A stretch of DNA of 64,000 nt from an uncultured Oscillibacter sp. GTDB taxonomy: Bacteria; Bacillota; Clostridia; Oscillospirales; Oscillospiraceae. Within the stretch, counting starts at the first letter, position 1; each line of letters opens with the position of its first letter. This document shows, one piece after another, positions 34,579 to 42,830 of this stretch. A model generated the notes under the pieces. That model saw nothing but the letters and a program-made list of their open reading frames with translations. It was not told the DNA's origin and ran no database searches. Location of the stretch: the NCBI GenBank assembly GCA_900544615.1, contig UQVS01000001.1, positions 99,768 to 163,767 on the forward strand. The letters run 5' to 3'. The translations under genes and the position numbers were made by a program.

Positions 34579-35631
34579 TTACGCTGCCTGCTGTACCTGC
34601 TGGTAGATCTCATACGCCTCCAGCACATAGAAGGCTACCGTATCCTGCTTCTGGGTTTTCAGTTTCACATTGCAAAGCTGTGTGCCCCGCGTCAGTTCCT
34701 GTCTTACACCACGGACATAAGCATAAAGCTGCTTTTTCTGCGGCGTTTCCAGATAGACCAGCGTATTGCTGCCGCTCATACCGCCCTGGATCTTGGCGTC
34801 CAGAATGGTGTAAAGCTCCGGCTGAGGCTGTGCCGTCTGCTGCGGTGCGTTAAACGGCATTGTCTTTCCGGCCGGTCGGCTTTCCTGAACAGGTGTGCTG
34901 TTCGGGGCCGATGCAGCGGTGGGCGCCGTCTGTCGGGAAGTCTGCTGCCGCTGGGGCTGTTGGCCCTGTTGTGGTGCAGGCTGCTGAGCAGGCGCCGGTC
35001 TCGACTGGTTGTTTTTCTGGCTCTGCGGCTGTTGCTGATTGGGCACAGGCGCAGGATTTTCGTTTTTGGGAGCTTTCTGCTCAGGTGCGCTCTTGGGCGT
35101 GAGCAGGGACTGGATGCCGCTTGCTTCTGCCGGCTTTAACCCCAACCTTTGCAAAGTGCTCAGGTAGGCATTGTCCAGTTTGGAGCGCTCACTGTCCTTG
35201 ATCACATAACTGCGTCCCCGGCGCTCAATGTCCACCCAGACTGTATCCAGACTGTAGAGGACACGGCCGATACCCCACTGATATGCGGCGCGCTTCATAC
35301 TGTCGGAAAGACCGCCTTTGACCGGCTCAATGTCCGAGTCCTCGGCGCCGTCCCACTTGGTAATGAAGCCTCTGCCTTCAAAATAGATGGCAATGCCACA
35401 CAACTGGGACTCCTTCTTGCCGTTGGTGTGCCAAGGTTTGAAGTCGTTGTACCAGTTTTCCGGGCCGCAGACTTCGTCCAGTCGGTTCTGAATGGCACGG
35501 TTGGTCACATAAGGGACGGCCATTCCACGCATCTTGTCCTCAATGGTGTTTTGAAGTCTCCACTCCAGATCCTCCGGAGCAAAGGGCTGAGCAAGAGCCT
35601 GCTGCATCTCTCGCGGATTAAGTTCCGGCAT
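34579..35631 (-). CDS. Rad52/Rad22-type single-strand annealing protein
   Basis: 350 residues. The N-terminal 160 residues match the Rad52-type annealing fold (LEWRLQN, YVTNRAIQNRLDEVCGPENW, KGGLSDSMKRAAYQWGIGRVLY). A long Gln/Pro/Ala-rich disordered linker (about 185-270) joins a small C-terminal beta domain ending QQVQQAA. Such recombinases anneal SSB-coated strands in phages and mobile elements. The ATG at 35631 has AGGAGG upstream. The unusual C-terminal domain is not part of minimal Rad52 homologues and may bind SSB or the clamp. Confidence 0.88.
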   Translation of the reverse strand: MPELNPREMQQALAQPFAPEDLEWRLQNTIEDKMRGMAVPYVTNRAIQNRLDEVCGPENWYNDFKPWHTNGKKESQLCGIAIYFEGRGFITKWDGAEDSDIEPVKGGLSDSMKRAAYQWGIGRVLYSLDTVWVDIERRGRSYVIKDSERSKLDNAYLSTLQRLGLKPAEASGIQSLLTPKSAPEQKAPKNENPAPVPNQQQPQSQKNNQSRPAPAQQPAPQQGQQPQRQQTSRQTAPTAASAPNSTPVQESRPAGKTMPFNAPQQTAQPQPELYTILDAKIQGGMSGSNTLVYLETPQKKQLYAYVRGVRQELTRGTQLCNVKLKTQKQDTVAFYVLEAYEIYQQVQQAA

Positions 35632-35635
35632 ACTT

Positions 35636-36325
35636 TTACCTCCTGTAGATAAATTCGCCCAGTGTACGGCCATTGGGAACGAGAATGTCCGTGTAGTAAT
35701 AGGCTGGGTCTTTGTCCTTCAAATGCTCCAGTAGTTCCTGATGATTGAACTGCTTTTTGTTCTTGTCTCTGCTGAACATGTCATCGTTATCGGGAAGGCC
35801 CAGCAGATATCTGGGAAAGTTCTTCATGGCAGAAAGCTTCTTATAGCGAGGCAGCACATTATTACCCGTACACACCTTCCCGTCCGGATGGACATTGGAA
35901 AAAGGGTAAAAGAACATCTGCGTATCCTCGGTTGGCTTTTCATCTGCCACAACGCCCATAGAGCATTCAGCCACTTTTCCGTTTTCCAGAATCCGCAGGC
36001 CAAATACCAGCCGTGGGATGGGAAAATCCTGATATTCTGTGTCCCGGTAGATGATGTCTGCCCGAAGCTCGGGGTTCCAGATTATATAGTTGCGCTCAGT
36101 AATGCTCATGGAAACGTGCAGACAATGATCCGGCAGGAATCCACTTTCCAAAAAATCATTGCTGGTGTAGCTTCCGCTGATAGCGTAGTACAGTTCCAAA
36201 GGATCAATCTCTCGATAGCTGATAATACCGCCGGGTTTATGCTCCTCCACAACAAAGGCGTTGCGTGAGGGAGATACCCGCAAAACCAAATCCCGGGAAT
36301 AGTTTTTGTTTTCCGCATCCTTCAT
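35636..36325 (-). CDS. PRTRC system protein B-like (E2 ubiquitin-conjugating-like)
   Basis: 229 residues. This resembles PRTRC protein B, a prokaryotic E2-like family predicted by comparative genomics. The core is a beta-rich fold with a candidate catalytic cysteine Cys152 in FSNVHPDGKVCTGNN, preceded by FYPFSNV. The start codon overlaps the previous stop (TGATG). Together with the ThiF-like E1 and the JAMM protease encoded 6-7 kb upstream in the same operon it completes an E1-E2-deconjugase trio. Conjugation activity has not been shown for this family as far as I know. Confidence 0.8.
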   Translation of the reverse strand: MKDAENKNYSRDLVLRVSPSRNAFVVEEHKPGGIISYREIDPLELYYAISGSYTSNDFLESGFLPDHCLHVSMSITERNYIIWNPELRADIIYRDTEYQDFPIPRLVFGLRILENGKVAECSMGVVADEKPTEDTQMFFYPFSNVHPDGKVCTGNNVLPRYKKLSAMKNFPRYLLGLPDNDDMFSRDKNKKQFNHQELLEHLKDKDPAYYYTDILVPNGRTLGEFIYRR

Positions 36326-36879
36326 CAGGCCGCCTCCTTTCTTTCCGCTTCCAATTCGATTACTTTTTCCTTTTCCATACGTGCTTCCAACCGCCGCAGA
36401 TCCCTTTGACAGTAGAGCACCATGTCGATCAGCGTATTGCCGAACAGGATGGGCTCATAGCAATCCGGTGACAACTTCGCTTCAAACACCACACCTCTTG
36501 TTGAGAAATGGTGCGAAAACCCGAATATGGAATAAGTCGGCCCAGTTGCAAAAAACTCGGAAATGTCCTGGATCTTTCTGCGCCAGGAATCTGAAATCCT
36601 GCCGTGTCTGGCTGATTCCTGACGTCCAAGTTCATAAAGCCGGTCAATATCTCGGTGCGAGAAGTACACGATGGTCAGCTCATTGAATTCATCCGTGTCA
36701 AATTCGGCATCTGAAAAGATATCCCACAGGATCTCTTCCATCACAATGCCGATTTCTTCGGTATCCAATTCCTTATAAATCTCAACGACTCTTTTTGCTG
36801 CCTCCGGAGACTGCATATGCAGGAACTTCAAAAGGCGCAGGCATAACAAAAAGTCAAATTCATACTCATATCCGTACAT
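36325..36879 (-). CDS. Hypothetical protein of the PRTRC region
   Basis: 184 residues, largely helical, with a basic, Glu-rich C-terminal helix. I chose the ATG at 36879 with GGGAGG upstream over an earlier unsupported frame. Translationally coupled to the E2-like gene. No known domain. Confidence 0.55.
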   Translation of the reverse strand: MYGYEYEFDFLLCLRLLKFLHMQSPEAAKRVVEIYKELDTEEIGIVMEEILWDIFSDAEFDTDEFNELTIVYFSHRDIDRLYELGRQESARHGRISDSWRRKIQDISEFFATGPTYSIFGFSHHFSTRGVVFEAKLSPDCYEPILFGNTLIDMVLYCQRDLRRLEARMEKEKVIELEAERKEAA

Positions 36880-36890
36880 GGCCGCCTCCC

Positions 36891-37187
36891 TTAGAAGAAA
36901 GAACGCTGCTGTAGGCGAAGCGACGGTGTCTTGCGGCAAAATCCGATAAACCCTTTGAGCCAGCCGTCAGTGGTGTGATTGTAGATACTCTCGTAACCCA
37001 CCGGGGTAACGTGTTTAAGTTCAAAGGCATCAAGATCGACTGTAGTTAGGTCAAGTCTGCCTTCGTTTTCAAACGTATCAATCAGAGACTGAACATAGGC
37101 GTTTGGTTCTGCCGACTCCAGCAATGGTTCTTTTGCAGGAGCAGTAAGCAGCAACTCAGCAAAGCGTTCCTTGTCAAATTCAAGCAT
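36891..37187 (-). CDS. Small hypothetical protein
   Basis: 98 residues, no recognised domain. The start overlaps the upstream gene by 8 bases. N-terminus acidic and helical; C-terminus basic. Confidence 0.5.
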   Translation of the reverse strand: MLEFDKERFAELLLTAPAKEPLLESAEPNAYVQSLIDTFENEGRLDLTTVDLDAFELKHVTPVGYESIYNHTTDGWLKGFIGFCRKTPSLRLQQRSFF

Positions 37188-37734
37188 CTGTCTGCACCCC
37201 CTGGCTCAGTGTCACCGTGCAAAGGGCATAACCAGCAGGATTTGCCAGAATAGCTCGCTGCTCCTCCGTGGAAGCTACCGCACGGCCAAGTCCGATGTAG
37301 TAGATGCCGCAGTCCGGGAGAGGCGCACCCTTTTGCAAGGAAATGTGCCAGATAGCGTGGGCCATCAACTCCGGATCTTTACCATCCACAATCATGGGAC
37401 AAACCAGAGAATCACCGATTTTCTGGGCATTGCTCATATCTGTCTTTTCAATCATGGCTGACAGATGAAACTCCATCGCATCCTGCTGTGCCTGCTGGCC
37501 AGCCAGAAACAGGGCCAGAAACTGCTCCGGCTCCTGCTTGCCGAGGATCACACCAAAGGGGCGAACCAGTTTGAGGCCCCATGCGCCGTTGGAGGGGTTA
37601 AACTGCCGGTACAGCTTACCCAATGCGGGAAGCAGCAGCTCCGACACCTTGCCCCACACCTGCGCCCGCAGGACCTCATCATTTCCAGCCAGCTTATCCA
37701 CTGGGACAATCACTGCCATATTGCACGATTTCAT
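37180..37734 (-). CDS. Hypothetical protein of the PRTRC region
   Basis: 184 residues with an AAGGAGG ribosome site. Contains GLKLVRPFGVILGKQEPEQFLALFLAGQQ and IWHISLQKGAPLPDCGI segments; no family I can name. Neighbours on both sides overlap or lie within 20 bases. Confidence 0.55.
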   Translation of the reverse strand: MKSCNMAVIVPVDKLAGNDEVLRAQVWGKVSELLLPALGKLYRQFNPSNGAWGLKLVRPFGVILGKQEPEQFLALFLAGQQAQQDAMEFHLSAMIEKTDMSNAQKIGDSLVCPMIVDGKDPELMAHAIWHISLQKGAPLPDCGIYYIGLGRAVASTEEQRAILANPAGYALCTVTLSQGVQTDA

Positions 37735-37750
37735 AATTTTTCCTCCTTTA

Positions 37751-38029
37751 TCAGTATTCTTTGGCCAACAGAATGGTTGTCACAGACCGATCCGCCTCTG
37801 TGATGATCTGGATGCGTGCGCCGCAGGAAGTCTGATACCATGACATGATCCGAAGGTCATGCCGCAGTGCCAGCTCATTGGCTCTCGCATCGCTATCTGA
37901 CACATCGCCCCAGTCACCACACAGGTGGCGCTCCAGAAGCTGAAACAGTTCTTCCTTGGGTACTACCGCCAACACAGCAGGGGATGCACCAAGGTGTCCC
38001 ATCTGAAAACGGGCAGTCGCGCTTTTCAT
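37751..38029 (-). CDS. PRTRC-neighbourhood small conserved protein
   Basis: 92 residues. The core HLCGDWGDVSDSDARANEL and the C-terminus IITEADRSVTTILLAKEY match a small 'plasmid-related' family that travels with PRTRC genes. The function is unknown. AAAGGAGG precedes the ATG. Confidence 0.7.
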   Translation of the reverse strand: MKSATARFQMGHLGASPAVLAVVPKEELFQLLERHLCGDWGDVSDSDARANELALRHDLRIMSWYQTSCGARIQIITEADRSVTTILLAKEY

Positions 38030-38047
38030 AGCGCTGTCCTCCTTTCT

Positions 38048-39457
38048 TTACGTCAGTGCCTTAAACCCGTTTGGTGTCAGCACGTTAAATATCATCTTGT
38101 TTGATATCGTTTCTGTTACCTCACTGCCCATATGCTTGCCCCGGGCGCTGAATTTCTCCTCGCTTTCCGTGCGCACGACCTTAACGATGCGGCCCTTGAT
38201 AATATGGGGCGTATCGCATTCGATGAGGCCGTTGATCATGCCGGAGCCGCCGATGAGGCCGATCTGGCTGATGGAGAGCGGAAGCAACGGGCGTTTGACA
38301 CCGTTATCCAACTCACTGCGGGACATCATCTGGGTAAAGCTGTTGGACTTGCGAAGCTGCTGCTCCAATTCCTTCTGATTGAACAGTTCCCCTTTGAAGG
38401 TCTGCACCTCCATAGGCTGTGCCGGGAGAGCGTAGCGGCCTTCCGGGATCTGCGTCAGTTCCGGTATGGAACCGGGACTGACCGCAAACTGTTCCAGCCA
38501 TAAGGTGTCCTGCAGCTGCGTATCCCTGCGCTTTCGGATGCCCAGCACCGCAACCTGCTTAAACTTCTTGAACTCACTGTCGGTAAAGCGCCAGACAGAG
38601 AGATCATCAAAGTTATCCACAAGAACACGGCAAATATCAGGCGTCAGCCGATAGTACGGGATAACATAGACCAACAGACCGCCATACATCAGCGTGGGCA
38701 GGCTTTCGATCAAAAATCGCTTTTCATGCCGGGAGCGTCCGCCGCCCTCATTGATCACCGAAAGATACGGCGGGTTGAGAAACAGCAGATGGAACGCTTC
38801 ATGGCTGATACGGCAGTGAAAGAAGCTGCCAAAGCCGACTCGGTGCAGTCTTGTCAGGGCCTCTTCGGCACGGCTTTCGTCCAGCTCCACACCATAGGCA
38901 TAGCAGTTGTTTCCCTGGGCAAGCTGCCGCAGGGCCTTACCGCAGCCACAGCACGGGTCGATCAGATTGGTGGTCACGCCCTCCGGAAACTTGATACCCT
39001 GTAAAATCAGCGAGATGTTGCCGGGGTCCGTTGGGTAGTAGCCCAGCTTGATGTTGTTCATCAGGCGGCCAACCACGGCGGCGTTGGTCTTCTGTCCCAC
39101 AGGGAATGCGGCTGAAAACTGGCTCAGCGCCTCATAGACCGGCTTGTACGCCGTGCTCATGAGGTTAAATCCGGCAAGCCCCTTTTTGAGCTGTCCGGCC
39201 GCCACAGCCTGCTTGTATTCCTCCATCTCCATGAGAAATAGCTGCGATTCCGCCAGAGCGTCCACCAACGTAGTTCTGGTGCGCTGCAGTTCGTTGTAGG
39301 TATCCCTTGCCACAGCCAAATCCGTTTGCCGGAATTTCTCGATGCGTGCCCGCTGGATTACCATGCCCTGCGAAAGCTGAAGGATCTGTCCCTGGAGCTG
39401 TACGAGCCGATCCAACGCATAGGGTTTCTGCGTCTGGAGATCAGGCTGCCCGCTCAT
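38048..39457 (-). CDS. DNA adenine/cytosine N-methyltransferase (DUF6094-like)
   Basis: 469 residues. The SAM-binding motif appears as DPCCGCGKALRQLA, the catalytic motif as NPPYLS, i.e. the (D/N)PPY class that methylates amino groups of adenine or cytosine. An N-terminal coiled coil precedes the methylase core. I start at the ATG at 39457 (AAAGGAC upstream). No restriction gene accompanies it, so it is an orphan methylase, perhaps for protection from host restriction or control of the element. It overlaps the upstream gene by 17 bases. Confidence 0.85.
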   Translation of the reverse strand: MSGQPDLQTQKPYALDRLVQLQGQILQLSQGMVIQRARIEKFRQTDLAVARDTYNELQRTRTTLVDALAESQLFLMEMEEYKQAVAAGQLKKGLAGFNLMSTAYKPVYEALSQFSAAFPVGQKTNAAVVGRLMNNIKLGYYPTDPGNISLILQGIKFPEGVTTNLIDPCCGCGKALRQLAQGNNCYAYGVELDESRAEEALTRLHRVGFGSFFHCRISHEAFHLLFLNPPYLSVINEGGGRSRHEKRFLIESLPTLMYGGLLVYVIPYYRLTPDICRVLVDNFDDLSVWRFTDSEFKKFKQVAVLGIRKRRDTQLQDTLWLEQFAVSPGSIPELTQIPEGRYALPAQPMEVQTFKGELFNQKELEQQLRKSNSFTQMMSRSELDNGVKRPLLPLSISQIGLIGGSGMINGLIECDTPHIIKGRIVKVVRTESEEKFSARGKHMGSEVTETISNKMIFNVLTPNGFKALT

Positions 39458-39893
39458 AGGTGTATCCGTCCTTTCGCAGCTCACTCAGCGTATCCAGCAG
39501 CTGGCCGTAGGACCACTTCTTGAGGTCGTTTCGGGTAAGGTAGTGGTTATATCCGCCCTTAAAGTCCTTGGAATGGCGTGCCGTGCGATAGCACAGCACC
39601 AGTTCGCGGTGATACACGGGCTTATGCAGACACACATAGATGCCGCCATCTTCCCACATACCAATCATGCTGCAATCACCGGATACGGCGATGCCGCCGG
39701 GGTTGGAGCTGACGGTCACATCCCGCAGGCCCAGATCTTTGGCAAGGGCACGGAGGAAAACCTTTCCCACATTCAAAAAAGTTTTTTTGTTCCCATTGGA
39801 ACCGCTTTCCCGATCTCTGCCGATATAGCTGAGATCCTGTCCCAGCAATGCGGCCAGACGTCGCATACTGTGTTCCTGAGATTTCACCGACAT
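39441..39893 (-). CDS. Hypothetical protein upstream of the methyltransferase
   Basis: 150 residues, AAGGAGG before the ATG at 39893. Beta-rich central part (AVSGDCSMIGMWEDGGIYVCL) with a basic C-terminus. No known family. The C-terminal 17 bases overlap the methyltransferase start, suggesting coupled translation. Confidence 0.55.
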   Translation of the reverse strand: MSVKSQEHSMRRLAALLGQDLSYIGRDRESGSNGNKKTFLNVGKVFLRALAKDLGLRDVTVSSNPGGIAVSGDCSMIGMWEDGGIYVCLHKPVYHRELVLCYRTARHSKDFKGGYNHYLTRNDLKKWSYGQLLDTLSELRKDGYTYERAA

Positions 39894-39968
39894 AATCGCA
39901 TCCTCCTTGTATTCAAAGATAAAAGAGGGCAAGGAACATGATTGTTCCTTGCCTTCCGTTCAGGCGGC

Positions 39969-40175
39969 TCATGCCGCGTCTTTCATTTTAGTTTCGCTCT
40001 TGGGCAGTTCCATCAGCTGCGCTCCGGCCAGCGGCATACGCTTTCCGAAATACACCAGCAGACGAACCTTACCGTCTTCCTCTTGAAGCCCGCAATACTT
40101 CGTTTCATAGAGAACAGCTCGGCCATTCTCCGTCACGCGGGTCTTGCTCTCAACCGTGATCTCCCACATAGGCAT
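39969..40175 (-). CDS. Small hypothetical beta-rich protein
   Basis: 68 residues beginning immediately after the bactofilin-like stop (TGAATG). Predicted beta strands in the first 50 residues. I considered the ubiquitin-like PRTRC protein C, but the sequence does not match its pattern and lacks a Gly-Gly end. Confidence 0.5.
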   Translation of the reverse strand: MPMWEITVESKTRVTENGRAVLYETKYCGLQEEDGKVRLLVYFGKRMPLAGAQLMELPKSETKMKDAA

Positions 40176-40904
40176 TCACGCTGCAGGGCGGATGATGCGC
40201 TCGGTCGCAAAGTCGAACACAGGCGCATTTTCCTCCGGTGTGCCGGGAACCAGTTTCAGGGTATAGCCCTGTTCCCGGGACAGCTTGAACAGGCCGATGA
40301 TGCGGTTGAGTTCCTCATCCACGACATCCATCTCCGGCTCGGCCGTAGCGACAGGTACTTCCTGCACAGTGGCAGGCTGCTCGGCAGCAGGTTCCTCCTG
40401 CGTCGCCTCTGCCGTTTCCTCCTGTACGGGCGTAAACTCTGCGTCCATGACCTCGGCCTTCTCTCCACGCACCGTCAGGGCAGTCAAGAAAGAGCGCAGA
40501 ACGGAGGCAAGGAGCGTACCGAACAGGGACCGCTTCTTGGGCTTGAGGTTCACGACCTCCTGAGCTTCCACCACGTCGATCTCGCTGATGGCTACCGTCA
40601 GTTTACCGGTCTCCACATAGGCGGCAGACAGGAAACAGGATACGGCAGCACTCTCAGAGGCAAAGATCTCCGGAGCCTGTGCACGCTTGGCGATCAGGCG
40701 CTTGCAGATCACGCTGGCAGCTTCCACATCGTCGATGCAGACGGTATCTGCATCAATGGTGCCGGCGTTGATAACGCCCTTGCCGGTGATGGTCTTGGCC
40801 TTGATGCCGTAAGTCACATGAAGGTGGCCGTGGACCACCAGATGCTCTGTGACCAAAGACTCATAATGGACGGTTTCTCCCTTGGGAATGTAGACGGTTT
40901 TCAT
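40176..40904 (-). CDS. Bactofilin-like protein with acidic linker
   Basis: 242 residues. The N-terminal 60 residues show the repeated short beta pattern of polymer-forming bactofilins (VVHGHLHVTYGIKAKTITGKG, INAGTIDADTVCI). This is followed by a long acidic, Ala/Pro/Glu-rich linker and a short C-terminal fold. Bactofilins self-assemble into filaments; on mobile elements a role in DNA segregation or scaffolding can be imagined but is not shown. AAAGGAG precedes the ATG. Confidence 0.6.
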   Translation of the reverse strand: MKTVYIPKGETVHYESLVTEHLVVHGHLHVTYGIKAKTITGKGVINAGTIDADTVCIDDVEAASVICKRLIAKRAQAPEIFASESAAVSCFLSAAYVETGKLTVAISEIDVVEAQEVVNLKPKKRSLFGTLLASVLRSFLTALTVRGEKAEVMDAEFTPVQEETAEATQEEPAAEQPATVQEVPVATAEPEMDVVDEELNRIIGLFKLSREQGYTLKLVPGTPEENAPVFDFATERIIRPAA

Positions 40905-40965
40905 AACTTAAATCTCCTTTTCTTTATTTTCGGGCGGCGTCTGCCCCCCGTTTACTTTTTGTTCG

Positions 40966-42063
40966 TTATGCGGCCATTTCCTCTTTCAGCCGAACGGGCA
41001 GAACAAGGGCAAAATCGTCGCGGCCCTCTGCCTCGATCACTATGGGAGAAAAGATACCGCTGAGCTTTACTCTGATTTCAGGTGCATCCTTGAACTGCTT
41101 CAGAGCGTCCAGCATATACCGCAGGTCAAAGCCGAGAGACAAGCTGCCACGGCCGGAAACCTGGATACCGGTACGAAACTTCCCGCCCGGCACTGCCATC
41201 GTGAGCTGATTACCTGTAAAGCGCACATAGGGCTTGGTAAACCCGGATGCGCACTCTTTCAGGTAATTCAGTTCCCGGATGAACTCTGCCGTTCGGACCG
41301 TGACCGTCTCCTGGTACTGCCTGGGCAGCGCCGCGTCCACATCGAAGGTATCTACGCCCTGTCTTCGGACACAAAGGCTTGCTTCGCCGTCTGTAAACAG
41401 CACCCAGCGGGTTCCGACCTGCACTGTTACTTCACTCTTCCCAAAGACCTTCAGGTAAGCCAAAGAACTTCCATAGCACAAAAACGGCACCGGGAAGGTC
41501 ACACCCTCCTGCGTGTCGCAGGCCATGCGGTATCCGTCCAGAGAGAAGACCCGCTGACCCTTAAACTGCACACAGGTGTTGAAGGGCTTGGTGTTGGTGG
41601 TCGGCTTCATGGTGGCGTAGCGCACACGCTCGATACTCTCCAAAAGGTGTTCGGCATTTGCGCGAAAAACCTTGTCAGCTTCCACCATCACCATTTCGGG
41701 GTAATCCTTGATGGAACTGACTTCATATTCCGCCAAGCGTTGAGCACAGTAAAGACGTAGCTTCTGCGGCTCCTTGCTGTTTTCAGCCCGCTCAGTAAGT
41801 TCCATGACCAGCTCGCCATCCATGTGGGCCAGTGCCTTCATCACATCCTTGGTTCTGTTGAACACAAAGGTCAGATCGTCTCCCTGCACCGGGAGCCGGG
41901 CTGTGATCCAGGTCTCTAGATCGGTGGCTGTCAGGGTACAGATGCCGTCTCTGACGCTGACGCAGATCTCACCCAGGATGGGAAGGGGGCTCTTTTTCAG
42001 CACACGGCTGACCTTCGCCATGGCGTCCGAAAACGCCCGGGCATCCACTACGATTCTCCTCAC
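40966..42063 (-). CDS. DnaN-like sliding clamp, copy 1
   Basis: A 365-residue protein with the three-domain beta-clamp layout: VSRVLKKSPLPILGEICVSVRDG at the N-terminus, a central FSLDGYRMACDTQ, and the closing LPVRLKE, like the MPMRL end of DnaN. The clamp tethers polymerases and mismatch proteins to DNA. The GTG start (42063) follows AAGGAGG and overlaps the ThiF-like stop as GTGA. It is divergent from chromosomal DnaN and differs strongly from the second copy at 53301. Confidence 0.83.
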   Translation of the reverse strand: MRRIVVDARAFSDAMAKVSRVLKKSPLPILGEICVSVRDGICTLTATDLETWITARLPVQGDDLTFVFNRTKDVMKALAHMDGELVMELTERAENSKEPQKLRLYCAQRLAEYEVSSIKDYPEMVMVEADKVFRANAEHLLESIERVRYATMKPTTNTKPFNTCVQFKGQRVFSLDGYRMACDTQEGVTFPVPFLCYGSSLAYLKVFGKSEVTVQVGTRWVLFTDGEASLCVRRQGVDTFDVDAALPRQYQETVTVRTAEFIRELNYLKECASGFTKPYVRFTGNQLTMAVPGGKFRTGIQVSGRGSLSLGFDLRYMLDALKQFKDAPEIRVKLSGIFSPIVIEAEGRDDFALVLPVRLKEEMAA

Positions 42064-42830
42064 GCTGCGTTCCTCCTTGTCTGCGGTTGTTTTTCCAGCA
42101 CCGTCTGCATCCGTATCGTCCTCGTGGAGAAATCGGTCTGAAGAGCCATATTTTCTCCGTGGGTCAGAATGTTGTAGACCATGATGAGAACAGCGGTCGC
42201 AGCGGTGACGTTGGCAACGATGCTCTGAGGATCTTCTTGCGCGGCTTCGGCACAACTCAGTTCGGACGGGAACTTATCGGTGTCCTTGAGCATTTCCGGA
42301 TGGACGCCGCCAATGGATTTTCGCATGGTGTGTCCATTTCTCCGCACGCCGCACACCACCTGTCCGGTGTATTTCCCGTTGCCACTGTCGATGTAAATAA
42401 GTTCCTCACTCTGATAAAACGCCTGATGGCAGAGCTGCCGGGTCTTGTTGTTGTCCACGCAGCCGAGCAGCAGCACCATTTCCTTTGTCCTGCGGCTGGA
42501 GTGGGGGTGCAGCTCCCATTCCTTCGGCTCGATCAGCTCCATAAGGTCAGGGAGCTTTTCGATGAAGTTGGGGACATACTCCGTTTCCATGCCGAGGACA
42601 GTGGAATAGCGTTCTGCCAGCACGCGGGCTTTGTTTTCGCCGAGGTCTGCTGGCACAAAGTTCTGCCGGTCCAGATTCTTCGGCTCCACGATATCGCCGT
42701 CGCAGATGATGAAGCGGGCAGGGCGGCCAAGCATATGGAGCAGGCGGAACACATAGGGGGCAACATAGCCTCCTGTGCCGCCGGCACCCAGCATGACCAC
42801 CTTTACCGGACGGTCCATGGGGAATTTCAT
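42060..42830 (-). CDS. PRTRC-type ThiF/E1-like adenylating protein
   Basis: 256 residues. E1-like fold: GAGGTGG dinucleotide motif (residues 15-21), DGDIVEPKNLDRQNF (about 44-58) for ATP/adenylate and ubiquitin contact, and GCVDNNKTR. A conserved-looking Cys193 (SELSCAEAAQED) may be the thioester cysteine, as in PRTRC ThiF proteins. It would activate a small ubiquitin-like or sulfur-carrier protein. Start and stop overlap both neighbours by four bases (ATGA, GTGA), indicating a tight translational unit with the JAMM gene and the clamp. Confidence 0.88.
   Translation of the reverse strand: MKFPMDRPVKVVMLGAGGTGGYVAPYVFRLLHMLGRPARFIICDGDIVEPKNLDRQNFVPADLGENKARVLAERYSTVLGMETEYVPNFIEKLPDLMELIEPKEWELHPHSSRRTKEMVLLLGCVDNNKTRQLCHQAFYQSEELIYIDSGNGKYTGQVVCGVRRNGHTMRKSIGGVHPEMLKDTDKFPSELSCAEAAQEDPQSIVANVTAATAVLIMVYNILTHGENMALQTDFSTRTIRMQTVLEKQPQTRRNAA

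Noticed and set aside
39969..40175. Ubiquitin-like PRTRC protein C
   Set aside because: Size is right, but the typical DPNP/SPEEV-type pattern and a C-terminal glycine motif are missing.
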